From Clostridium sp. (GTDB lineage: Bacteria > Bacillota > Clostridia > Clostridiales > Clostridiaceae): DNA of 7,488 bases. Location of the stretch: the NCBI GenBank assembly GCA_018372555.1, contig JAHAIU010000137.1, positions 1 through 7,488 on the forward strand. Reading direction: 5' to 3'. Position 1 is the stretch's first letter; every line of letters begins with the position of its first letter. The position numbers and the translations under genes were made by a program. Positions 1 to 6,931 of the stretch are shown here, one piece after another. The notes below the pieces were generated by a model. It ran no database searches, was not told the DNA's origin, and saw only the letters and a list, made by a program, of their open reading frames with translations.

Positions 1-1596
1 TGGTATAAGGAGGCTATAAATAATCCTAAGGAAGTTGTAGTATCACAGCCTTATATTGATGTAGTTAGTAAAAAAATAATGGTTGCTTATTCTAAGGCTG
101 TCTTTAATGATAAGGGAGAGTTACAAGGAGTAATAGCTATAGATAAAAATTTAGAAAAGTTATCAGACACAGTTAAGAAGATAGATAATATGAATAGTGC
201 TTATTCAACTATCTTTACACCTAATGGAACTATAATTGCTGATGAAGATTCTAATATGATAGGGAAAAATGTTAATGATCTACCATGGATAGAAAAGGTT
301 CTTAATATTGAAGATGGAAAAAGTGAGTATATTAAAATAAATGATTTAAATTACTCAGTAAATAAAGTTATTGAAAAGAAAAGTGGATATACAATTTGTG
401 TATTTGTACAAAGTAAGGAACTTATATCCTTGTATGTAAAAGAAATTATAATACCTGTTATAATTTTAGTTTTAGCAATTGCAGTATTGACAATTTCTTC
501 AAGAATATTTACAAGAAAATTAACGTCTCCAATTAAGGAAGTAGTTAAAATTATAAATAAAATAAAAGATGGTAATTTCACTGAATATGCAGAGATAAAT
601 GAGCATTATAATATAGAAGTAACATCTATGTTAGAAGGTGCTAATGCTCTAGTGAATGATATGGGAGCTTTATTATCTGGAGTTAAAGAAGCATCTGAAA
701 GTGTTAATGAGGGTTGTAGCACATTATTTAATATTATATCTGAATCAAGTAATGTTGGAGAAGAAATTGCAAAATCTGTTCAAGAAATTGCACAAGGAGC
801 AACTAACCAAGCAGCACAATTAGAAGAAGGTGTTATAATTGTTGGTGGACTTGAAGAAGAAATTGATAAATCACTTGCAAGCTCTGAAAAAATGCTTAGA
901 ACTTCAAATGAAGTTAAGTCTTCTTCACAAGAAGGTATGATAGCTATTGAGGAATTAAGTGAAAAATATGCTGAAAACAAAGAATCAAATGATAATATAG
1001 TTAATAAAGTTAATTTACTATCTGAAAAATCAAATCAGGTAGGACTTATAGTAGAAGTAATTAAATCAATTACTGAACAAACTAATCTTTTAGCTTTAAA
1101 TGCAAGTATTGAAGCTGCTAGGGCTGGAGAAGTAGGTAAAGGATTTGCGGTTGTAGCTGAAGAAGTAAGAAAACTTGCAGAAGAATCAGCAAAATCAGCA
1201 TCAGAAATTAATTTAGTAATTGATGAAATAAAGAGAAGTATAAGTGAATTAGATAGAGAGATATTGAAAACTAGTAAATTAAATGATGAAACTGGTGAGA
1301 GTTTGATTGCAACTAAAATTAAGTTTGAAGTAATTGATAAAATAATTAATGAATTAGAAACTAATATTGAAGAAGTAACGAATTCATTAGATATAATTAC
1401 TATGAGTAAAGATAATGTTGTATTTAAAATTTCAGAAGTATCGGCTGTAGGAGAAGAAACGGCTGCAATTACAGAAGAGTTAAGTGCTGCTTCAGAAGAA
1501 CAATCTTCAGGATTACAAGAAATAGCTAATGAAGCAGAAGGGTTAAAGGATAATGCTAAAAATCTAAACGACATAATTAAGAAGTTTAAAGTTTAA
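1..1596 (+). CDS. Methyl-accepting chemotaxis protein, dCache sensor type (5' end missing)
   Basis: The reading frame is open from the first base, so the start codon lies outside the window; 531 residues are visible. The first ~115 residues are the end of an extracellular dCache sensor: it opens with WY, then S-Q-P-Y-I-D (15-20) and G-V-I-A-I-D (43-48), followed by the membrane-proximal subdomain with T-P-N-G-T-I-I-A-D. A hydrophobic helix at about 149-167 (IIIPVIILVLAIAVL) is the second membrane span. A HAMP linker follows (about 168-223), then a long coiled-coil signalling domain. Its hairpin tip starts near residue 359 (EQTNLLALNASIEAARAG, then GKGFAVVAEEVRKLA) and is the CheA/CheW contact region typical of MCPs. 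The protein ends in KKFKV with no CheR-tethering pentapeptide. It senses an extracellular ligand, possibly an amino acid, and controls CheA. The family call is certain; the ligand is not known. The only ATG near the left edge (79) is internal to the sensor domain and is not the start. Confidence 0.96.
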   Translation, partial: WYKEAINNPKEVVVSQPYIDVVSKKIMVAYSKAVFNDKGELQGVIAIDKNLEKLSDTVKKIDNMNSAYSTIFTPNGTIIADEDSNMIGKNVNDLPWIEKVLNIEDGKSEYIKINDLNYSVNKVIEKKSGYTICVFVQSKELISLYVKEIIIPVIILVLAIAVLTISSRIFTRKLTSPIKEVVKIINKIKDGNFTEYAEINEHYNIEVTSMLEGANALVNDMGALLSGVKEASESVNEGCSTLFNIISESSNVGEEIAKSVQEIAQGATNQAAQLEEGVIIVGGLEEEIDKSLASSEKMLRTSNEVKSSSQEGMIAIEELSEKYAENKESNDNIVNKVNLLSEKSNQVGLIVEVIKSITEQTNLLALNASIEAARAGEVGKGFAVVAEEVRKLAEESAKSASEINLVIDEIKRSISELDREILKTSKLNDETGESLIATKIKFEVIDKIINELETNIEEVTNSLDIITMSKDNVVFKISEVSAVGEETAAITEELSAASEEQSSGLQEIANEAEGLKDNAKNLNDIIKKFKV

Positions 1597-1619
1597 TATA
1601 ATAAGATTTATATAATTAC

Positions 1620-1669
1620 AAAATGGCTATATCATAATAATTACAGTGAATTATGGTATAGTCATTTTT
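1620..1669 (+). terminator. Hairpin terminator after the chemoreceptor gene
   Basis: A 19-bp stem (1620-1638 with 1650-1668) includes two G-U pairs and closes an 11-nt loop. It begins 24 nt after the MCP stop codon. The 3' arm ends in TTTTT, but the U-tract is mostly inside the stem because the 5' arm starts with AAAA. This is consistent with an intrinsic terminator of moderate strength that isolates the chemoreceptor from the next cluster. Confidence 0.65.
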
Positions 1670-1680
1670 AATGTAAAAAA

Positions 1681-1712
1681 ATCTGTATCAAATTAACATA
1701 ATTAATACAGAT
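1681..1712. repeat. Inverted repeat (possible second terminator or operator)
   Basis: A perfect 8-bp dyad, ATCTGTAT (1681-1688) and ATACAGAT (1705-1712), encloses a further 5-bp dyad, AATTA (1691-1695) and TAATT (1699-1703). It is preceded by six A and followed by ACCTTTT. It could be a weak second terminator for the MCP transcript, or an operator upstream of the metal-regulator gene. The sequence alone does not decide. Confidence 0.4.
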
Positions 1713-1717
1713 ACCTT

Positions 1718-1745
1718 TTGATATTAGTAAAAAAATATTTATGAA
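1718..1745 (+). promoter_or_regulatory. Tentative promoter for the regulator/oxidoreductase cluster
   Basis: TTGATA (1718-1723) resembles a -35 box (5 of 6). After a 16-bp spacer comes TATGAA (1740-1745), a poor -10 (4 of 6). It lies between the hairpins and the regulator start and would give a leader of about 35 nt. In such AT-rich DNA other -10-like hexamers exist nearby (for example TACAAT at 1760-1765), so the exact promoter is uncertain. A promoter somewhere in 1713-1780 is expected because a terminator closes the upstream gene. Confidence 0.3.
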
Positions 1746-1786
1746 TTAATATTAGAATTTACAATATAGATATATTGAGGGAGTAA

Positions 1787-2257
1787 ATGTTTGGGGGAAA
1801 TATTGTGGCAGATGGATTTTATACATTTAATAATTATTTTAAGTCTAATATAGGTATTATAACAGCGTCTATGGAGGATTACATAGAGATGATTTATAGA
1901 TTATCTTCTGATAAAGGGTTTACTAGAGTGGGGGATTTATCTAGGGAGCTTAATGTTAGACCTGCATCCACAACTAAGATGATACAGAAATTAAATGATA
2001 TAAGTTTAGTAACTTATGAGAGATATGGATATATAAGATTAACTGAAGACGGGAATATATATGGGGAATATTTATTATATAGACATAATACTGTTGAAAA
2101 GTTTTTAAAAATTATAGGAGTTACTAAAAATGTATTAGAAGAAACAGAAAAGATAGAACATGTATTAAGTAAAGATACCTTTGAGAAAATTGAAAACTTT
2201 ATAGAAATAATTAATAATCATCCAATAATTAAAGAGAAATTAGGTAAGACTAAATAA
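1787..2257 (+). CDS. MntR/DtxR-family metal-dependent transcriptional repressor
   Basis: This 156-residue protein is predicted to be a cytoplasmic repressor that binds DNA when loaded with a divalent metal. The core from T26-A-S-M-E-D-Y-I-E matches Bacillus MntR. A winged helix-turn-helix with recognition helix R-P-A-S-T-T-K-M-I-Q-K-L (58-69) is followed by the wing and then the dimerisation helices. All six metal ligands known for B. subtilis MntR have counterparts: D31, E34, H100, E121, E124 and H125. The Asp at 31, where DtxR/IdeR have Met, favours the manganese-type site. There is no C-terminal SH3-like domain, as in MntR. The N-terminus is ~23 residues longer than Bacillus MntR (FYTFNNYF...). 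The ATG at 1787 follows GAGGGAG closely (3 nt). GTG at 1805 (V7) follows GGGGGA at a better distance and is an alternative start. It is the first gene of a cluster with the oxidoreductase 31 nt downstream, so control of its own operon is likely but inferred. No Mn transporter is visible nearby. Confidence 0.9.
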   Translation: MFGGNIVADGFYTFNNYFKSNIGIITASMEDYIEMIYRLSSDKGFTRVGDLSRELNVRPASTTKMIQKLNDISLVTYERYGYIRLTEDGNIYGEYLLYRHNTVEKFLKIIGVTKNVLEETEKIEHVLSKDTFEKIENFIEIINNHPIIKEKLGKTK

Positions 2258-2278
2258 TAAGAAAATATTATTATTTAG
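2250..2278. repeat. Perfect 11-bp inverted repeat across the regulator stop codon and the next gene's SD site
   Basis: CTAAATAATAA (2250-2260) is the exact reverse complement of TTATTATTTAG (2268-2278), with a 7-nt loop (GAAAATA). The 5' arm contains the regulator's stop codon. The 3' arm ends inside AGGAG (2277-2281), the Shine-Dalgarno site of the oxidoreductase. In RNA this hairpin would partly block that site until ribosomes finish the regulator gene. In DNA it could be an operator. It has no U-tract, so it is not a normal terminator. Confidence 0.6.
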
Positions 2279-2288
2279 GAGTGATACT

Positions 2289-3734
2289 ATGAAATCAATT
2301 TGGAGTGAAAGTTATGATATTAAAGATAGAGGAGCATTAAATAATTCTAAGGAGGTTGAGGTTTTAATTATAGGGGGAGGAATTGTAGGGTTACTTACAG
2401 CATATATGCTTAAGGAAAAAGGAGTAGAGGCAATAGTAATAGATAGGGGAAAGGTATTAAAGGGAAATACTATTAACACTACTGCTAAGATAACAATACA
2501 ACATAATATTATATATGATAAATTAATTAAGGAGTTTGGAGAAGAAAATGCTAAGAAATATGCAGATGCCAATAAACTTGCTTTAGAGAATTATGAAGAA
2601 ATAATAAAAAAGAATAATATTGATTGTGAATTCGAAAAAGAAGATGCTTATGTTTATTCTCTAGATGACCCTAAAAAGATTATCAAGGAATATGAAGCAG
2701 CTATGAAATTAGGAATTGATGCAGAATTAGTAGATAAAACAGAGCTTCCCTTTGAAGTTGCAAAGGCTGTTAAGTTTAAAAATCAAGCTAATTATAATCC
2801 TGTAAAGTTTTTGAATTTTATAGCAAAGGATTTAACTATATATGAAAATACCAAAGCTATAGAAGTTAAGGAAAATACAGTAATAACTGATAAGGGGGAA
2901 ATTAAAGCAAAGCATATAGTAGTAGCAACTCACTTCCCAATTATAAATGTTCCAGGGTTTTATTTCTTAAGGATGCATCAAGAAAGAGAATATGTTATTG
3001 CATTGAAAAATGCTCAAATATTAAATGGAATGTACATAGATGAAAAGGATGGAGGATATTCCTTTAGAAGATATAAGGATTACTTAATACTTGGTGGTGC
3101 TGGTGGTAGAACTGGTGATAATGAAGCTGGTGGATCTTATGATAAGCTTAGAAATTTTGCTAAAAAGCACTTTGAGAATTCAGTGGAAGAGTATCACTGG
3201 TCAGCTCAGGACTGTATCACTTCTGATGGTATTCCTTTTATAGGATATTATTCAAAAGAAATGCCTAATGTATATGTAGCAACTGGATTTAATAAGTGGG
3301 GAATGACTTCATCTATGGTTTCTGCCATTATAATAAGTGGGTTAATTACAGGAAAAGAGTATGATTTTAACGAGATATTCTCACCAAATAGGTTTGATTT
3401 TACAGCATCTATTAAAAATCTAGCCGTAGACGGTCTAGAAACAACATATAACTTTATAGCAGAAAAGATAAGAATTCCGTTATCAACTATTGAAAATGTC
3501 AATAATGGTGAAGCAGATGTAATAATCCATGAAGGAAAGAAAGTTGGAATTTATAAAACTGAAAATGGAGAAGTCCATACAGTATCTAATAAATGTCCTC
3601 ATTTAGGTTGTGAATTAAAATGGAATAATGATGATTTATCATGGGATTGTCCTTGTCATGGATCAAGGTTTGACTACAAGGGAAGTTTATTAGATTCTCC
3701 TTCAATTAAAGAGTTAAAGTATGAAGAAGAGTGA
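2289..3734 (+). CDS. FAD-dependent oxidoreductase with C-terminal Rieske [2Fe-2S] domain (YhfW-like)
   Basis: This 481-residue protein has two parts. Residues ~23-360 form a DAO-type flavoprotein: the FAD-binding G29-G-G-I-V-G34 sits in a beta-alpha-beta fold ending in I-V-I-D. The later segments KHIVVATHFP and NVYVATGFNKWGMTSS are typical of the family's FAD contacts. Residues ~400-475 are a Rieske domain. C436-P-H438-L-G-C441 and C454-P-C456-H457-G-S supply the cluster ligands (C436, H438, C454, H457) and the pair that usually forms a disulfide (C441, C456). The layout matches the B. subtilis YhfW family, whose substrate is not established as far as I know. It has no signal peptide or membrane span and should be cytoplasmic. 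Electrons probably pass between flavin and the Rieske cluster. The start is supported by AGGAG 7 nt upstream. Its last 14 nt overlap the next gene in another frame, so the two are probably translationally coupled. Confidence 0.92.
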   Translation: MKSIWSESYDIKDRGALNNSKEVEVLIIGGGIVGLLTAYMLKEKGVEAIVIDRGKVLKGNTINTTAKITIQHNIIYDKLIKEFGEENAKKYADANKLALENYEEIIKKNNIDCEFEKEDAYVYSLDDPKKIIKEYEAAMKLGIDAELVDKTELPFEVAKAVKFKNQANYNPVKFLNFIAKDLTIYENTKAIEVKENTVITDKGEIKAKHIVVATHFPIINVPGFYFLRMHQEREYVIALKNAQILNGMYIDEKDGGYSFRRYKDYLILGGAGGRTGDNEAGGSYDKLRNFAKKHFENSVEEYHWSAQDCITSDGIPFIGYYSKEMPNVYVATGFNKWGMTSSMVSAIIISGLITGKEYDFNEIFSPNRFDFTASIKNLAVDGLETTYNFIAEKIRIPLSTIENVNNGEADVIIHEGKKVGIYKTENGEVHTVSNKCPHLGCELKWNNDDLSWDCPCHGSRFDYKGSLLDSPSIKELKYEEE

Positions 3735-4608
3735 TAATTATCATAAGAAAAAAAGTTTTTTTGAAGGGTGGTATTTTAAACAGCAATCTAAAGAGGATAG
3801 TATAGCCCTTATACCTGGAATTAATATTAGTAAAGATGGAAATAAGTATGCTTTTATTCAAATAATAACTGAAGAAAAAGCCTATAATGTTAATTATGAT
3901 TTTAAGGATTTTTCTATAAGTGATGATAAGCTTACAATAAAAATAAAAGATAATATTTTTTCTATTAAAGGGATAGTTTTAAATATTAGAAGTAAAGATG
4001 TTAATATTAAGGGTAGGCTTATTTATAGCGATATTACTCCAATAAAAGGAGATATTATGGGGCCTTTTGCATACTTTCCATTTATGGAATGTTTCCATGG
4101 TGTTTTAAGCTTAAATCATGAAGTAAATGGAACCTTATCATTAAATAATAAAGAAATAATTTTTAATAATGATTTTGGATACATAGAGAAAGATTGGGGC
4201 AGATCATTTCCTAAAACCTACTTATGGACTCAATGTAATGATTTTTCTGTGGAAGATACTAGTATAATGGTATCTATTGCAGATATACCATTCTTAGGTT
4301 TTGAATTTAAGGGATGCATAGCAGTAGTTTATTATAAAGGTAGGGAGTATAGATTAGCTACATATAATGGAGTTAAGCTAGTCTCATATGATGAAAAAGG
4401 GTTAGCAATAAAAAGAGGTCCTTATAAACTAGAAGTAAAAATAAAAGAACTATCTCCACAAAGTCTGTTAGCTCCTAATGGGGGAGAAATGGTTAGAACT
4501 ATATATGAAAACTTGATTTGTAAAGCAAACTTTAAGTTTTATAAAAAAGATGAATTAATATTTGATTTAGATAGTAATAGGGCTAGTTTTGAATATGTAA
4601 ATAGCTAG
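3721..4608 (+). CDS. Tocopherol cyclase-like protein
   Basis: This 295-residue protein resembles the tocopherol cyclase family (VTE1-like, PF14249). Three conserved blocks are visible: E15-G-W-Y-F-K20 near the N-terminus; M113-G-P-F-A-Y-F-P-F-M-E-C-F-H-G127 in the middle; and G153-Y-I-E-K-D-W-G-R-S-F-P164 followed by W169-T-Q-C-N173. The last block closely matches the plant motif EK-N-WG...FP...W.QCN. Plant and cyanobacterial members close the chromanol ring of tocopherols. Clostridia are not known to make tocopherol, so the true substrate (a quinol, prenylated aromatic or other lipid) is unknown. The protein is predicted to be beta-rich, with no signal peptide. An in-frame stop at 3715-3717 forces the ATG at 3721, which lacks a strong Shine-Dalgarno and probably relies on coupling to the overlapping oxidoreductase gene. 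A strong terminator begins 5 nt after its stop, ending the cluster. Confidence 0.85.
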   Translation: MKKSDNYHKKKSFFEGWYFKQQSKEDSIALIPGINISKDGNKYAFIQIITEEKAYNVNYDFKDFSISDDKLTIKIKDNIFSIKGIVLNIRSKDVNIKGRLIYSDITPIKGDIMGPFAYFPFMECFHGVLSLNHEVNGTLSLNNKEIIFNNDFGYIEKDWGRSFPKTYLWTQCNDFSVEDTSIMVSIADIPFLGFEFKGCIAVVYYKGREYRLATYNGVKLVSYDEKGLAIKRGPYKLEVKIKELSPQSLLAPNGGEMVRTIYENLICKANFKFYKKDELIFDLDSNRASFEYVNS

Positions 4609-4613
4609 ATGAA

Positions 4614-4640
4614 AAAAGGCTGCCTTTTCAGCAGCCTTTT
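4614..4640. terminator. Bidirectional intrinsic terminator between convergent genes
   Basis: A perfect 10-bp stem, AAAAGGCTGC (4614-4623) with GCAGCCTTTT (4631-4640), has a 7-nt loop. Rightward transcripts end in CCTTTTATATT. Leftward pflB transcripts end in GCAGCCTTTTTTC, because six A precede the stem. It lies 5 nt from the stop of the tocopherol-cyclase-like gene and 3 nt from the stop of pflB, so it serves both. Confidence 0.92.
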
Positions 4641-4643
4641 ATA

Positions 4644-6872
4644 TTACATTGATTTATGGAATGTTCTGTTTATAACATCTAATTGTTGTTCTCTAGTTAA
4701 CTTAATGAAGTTTACAGCATAACCTGAAACTCTTATAGTTAATTGAGGATATAATTCAGGATGATCCATAGCATCTAATAGAGTTTCTCTATCAAATACA
4801 TTAACATTTAAGTGATGAGCATCTTGACCAAAATATCCATCCATTAATGAACTTAAGTTCTTAATTCTGTCTTCAGGAGTTTTTCCTAAAGCATCTGGGA
4901 TTATTGAGAAAGTATTTGAAATACCATCTTGTGAATGCTCATATGGTAATTTAGCAACAGAGTTTAATGATGCTAATGAACCACTGTTATCTCTTCCGTG
5001 CATTGGGTTAGCACCTGGAGCAAATGGTTCTCCTGCTTTTCTTCCATCAGGAGTAGTACCAGTCTTCTTACCATAAACAACGTTTGAAGTTATAGTTAAT
5101 ACTGATTGAGTGTGGTATGCATTTCTGTAAGTCTTGTTTTGTCTGATCTTGTTCATCATGTTTTCAACTAGATATACAGCTATTTCATCAACTCTATCAT
5201 CATCATTTCCGTATTTAGGGAAATCGCCTTCGATTTCGAAATCAATAGCAACTCCTTCTTCATTTCTTATTGGCTTAACTTTAGCATATTTAATAGCTGA
5301 AAGTGAGTCAGCACAAACTGAAAGTCCTGCTATACCACAAGCCATTGTTCTAAATACGTCTCTGTCATGTAAAGCCATTTGTAATTTTTCATATGAATAC
5401 TTATCATGCATGTAGTGGATAACATTTAAAGTATTAACATAAAGGTTAGCTAACCAATCTGTCATTATTTCGAATTTTTCCATTACTTCATCATAATTTA
5501 AGTATTCGCTAGTGATAGGAGCAAGTTTTGGTCCTACTTGCATTCCGTACTTTTCATCTTTACCACCGTTTATAGCGTAAAGTAAAGTCTTAGCTAAGTT
5601 AACTCTAGCACCGAAGAATTGCATTTGCTTACCAACTCTCATTGCAGATACACAACAAGCAATTGCATAATCATCTCCCCAGTATGGAGCCATTAAATCA
5701 TCATTTTCATATTGAACTGAGCTTGTATCAATAGAAACCTTAGAACAGAAATCTTTAAATCCTTGAGGTAATCTAGTTGACCAAAGTACAGTTAGGTTTG
5801 GTTCTGGTGATGGTCCTAAAGTATATAATGTGTTAAGAATTCTGAAAGAGTTCTTAGTAACTAAAGTTCTTCCATCTAATCCCATACCACCGATTGATTC
5901 AGTAACCCAAGTTGGATCTCCTGAGAATAAATCGTTGTATTCTGGAGTTCTTAAGAATTTAACAAGTCTTAATTTCATAACAAAATGGTCAACTAATTCT
6001 TGAGCTTCTTCTTCTGTGATTAATCCAGCTTTTAAATCTCTTTCTATATATATATCTAAGAAAGTAGAAGTTCTTCCAAGAGACATAGCAGCACCATTTT
6101 GGTCTTTTATAGCTCCAAGGAATCCAAAGTATAACCATTGAATAGCTTCTTTAGCATTAGTTGCTGGCTTAGAAATATCAAATCCGTAAGTTTCAGCTAG
6201 GCCTTTTAGTTCTTTTAAAGCTAAGATTTGATCAGAGATTTCTTCTCTTAATCTAATAATATCTTCATCTATGCATTTAACTTCTAAACTCTTCTTTTGA
6301 GCCATTTTATCTTCAATTAATCTATCTACTCCATATAGAGCAACTCTTCTGTAGTCACCTATGATTCTTCCTCTACCATAAGCATCTGGAAGACCAGTGA
6401 TAACACCAGATTTTCTTGCAAGTCTCATTTCATCTGTATAAGCATCGAAAACACCTTGATTATGTGTCTTTCTATATTTAGTAAATATTTCAGAAATTTT
6501 AGGGCTTACTTCATAACCATATGATTTTGCAGCATTTTCAGCCATTCTTATTCCACCAAAAGGCATAACTGCTCTTTTTAATGGAGCATCAGTTTGAACA
6601 CCAACGATTTTTTCAAAAGCTTGATCTATATAGCCAGCTTTATATGCATTTATTCCTGAAACAGTTTCAGTATCTAAATCTAAAATACCGTTTTCTCTTT
6701 CTTTTTTGAATAATTCACTTACTTCATCCCATAATTTTTTAGTTGCATCAGTAGCTCCAGCTAAAAAGCTATCGTCACCTTTATATTCTGTGTAGTTAAG
6801 TTGGATAAAGTTTCTAACATCAACAGATTTAGTCCATTGACCTTCTTTAAAGTTGATCCATTCTTGCTTCAT
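4644..6872 (-). CDS. pflB: Pyruvate formate-lyase (formate C-acetyltransferase)
   Basis: This 742-residue glycyl-radical enzyme converts pyruvate and CoA to acetyl-CoA and formate in the cytoplasm during anaerobic fermentation. The catalytic cysteine pair C406-C407 lies in Y-A-I-A-C-C-V-S. This adjacent pair is specific to true PFLs; other glycyl-radical enzymes have a single Cys. The radical-carrying glycine is G717 in R-V-S-G-Y-A-V-N-F near the C-terminus. Length and start (MKQEWINFKEGQW) are normal for the family. The ATG at 6872-6870 follows AAGGGG with an 8-nt gap, whereas an in-frame TTG 60 nt further upstream lacks a ribosome site and would sit almost at the predicted transcript start. 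The gene is alone in its transcript: a strong promoter lies at 6951-6979 and a terminator directly downstream. The radical-SAM activase (pflA), often adjacent in clostridia, is not on either side within the window. Protein and start are both well supported. Confidence 0.97.
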   Translation of the reverse strand: MKQEWINFKEGQWTKSVDVRNFIQLNYTEYKGDDSFLAGATDATKKLWDEVSELFKKERENGILDLDTETVSGINAYKAGYIDQAFEKIVGVQTDAPLKRAVMPFGGIRMAENAAKSYGYEVSPKISEIFTKYRKTHNQGVFDAYTDEMRLARKSGVITGLPDAYGRGRIIGDYRRVALYGVDRLIEDKMAQKKSLEVKCIDEDIIRLREEISDQILALKELKGLAETYGFDISKPATNAKEAIQWLYFGFLGAIKDQNGAAMSLGRTSTFLDIYIERDLKAGLITEEEAQELVDHFVMKLRLVKFLRTPEYNDLFSGDPTWVTESIGGMGLDGRTLVTKNSFRILNTLYTLGPSPEPNLTVLWSTRLPQGFKDFCSKVSIDTSSVQYENDDLMAPYWGDDYAIACCVSAMRVGKQMQFFGARVNLAKTLLYAINGGKDEKYGMQVGPKLAPITSEYLNYDEVMEKFEIMTDWLANLYVNTLNVIHYMHDKYSYEKLQMALHDRDVFRTMACGIAGLSVCADSLSAIKYAKVKPIRNEEGVAIDFEIEGDFPKYGNDDDRVDEIAVYLVENMMNKIRQNKTYRNAYHTQSVLTITSNVVYGKKTGTTPDGRKAGEPFAPGANPMHGRDNSGSLASLNSVAKLPYEHSQDGISNTFSIIPDALGKTPEDRIKNLSSLMDGYFGQDAHHLNVNVFDRETLLDAMDHPELYPQLTIRVSGYAVNFIKLTREQQLDVINRTFHKSM

Positions 6873-6880
6873 ACATTGCA

Positions 6881-6886
6881 CCCCTT
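6881..6886 (-). promoter_or_regulatory. Ribosome binding site that fixes the pflB start
   Basis: Read on the minus strand this is AAGGGG, 8 nt before the ATG at 6872. It selects that start over the upstream in-frame TTG at 6932. A small perfect hairpin (6-bp arms 6895-6900 and 6904-6909, 3-nt loop) lies just 5' of it in the leader. Confidence 0.75.
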
Positions 6887-6931
6887 TTTTAAAATTTAGT
6901 AGCACTAAAGGCTTGAAATATATTCTCAACA

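Noticed and set aside
1035..1574. Open frame of 179 codons on the minus strand
   Set aside because: It lies wholly antisense to the conserved MCP signalling domain. Its Ser/Leu/Ile-rich translation is the usual shadow of coiled-coil codons and shows no recognisable domain.
79..1596. MCP gene starting at ATG 79
   Set aside because: The frame is open to base 1, and the upstream codons encode conserved dCache residues (WY, SQPYID), so the true start is outside the window.
2312..2572. Open frame of 86 codons on the minus strand
   Set aside because: It is antisense to the FAD-binding domain of the oxidoreductase and has no features of its own. The similar stretches at 3248-3502, 351-581 and 780-980 were dismissed for the same reason.
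3090..3140. Short GGTGGT-rich stretch that looks like a tandem repeat
   Set aside because: It encodes the glycine-rich segment GGAGGRTG of the oxidoreductase in frame. The repeat is irregular and explained by coding.
5134..5415. Open frame of 93 codons on the plus strand
   Set aside because: It is antisense to the well-conserved interior of pflB, with no ribosome site and a low-complexity translation.
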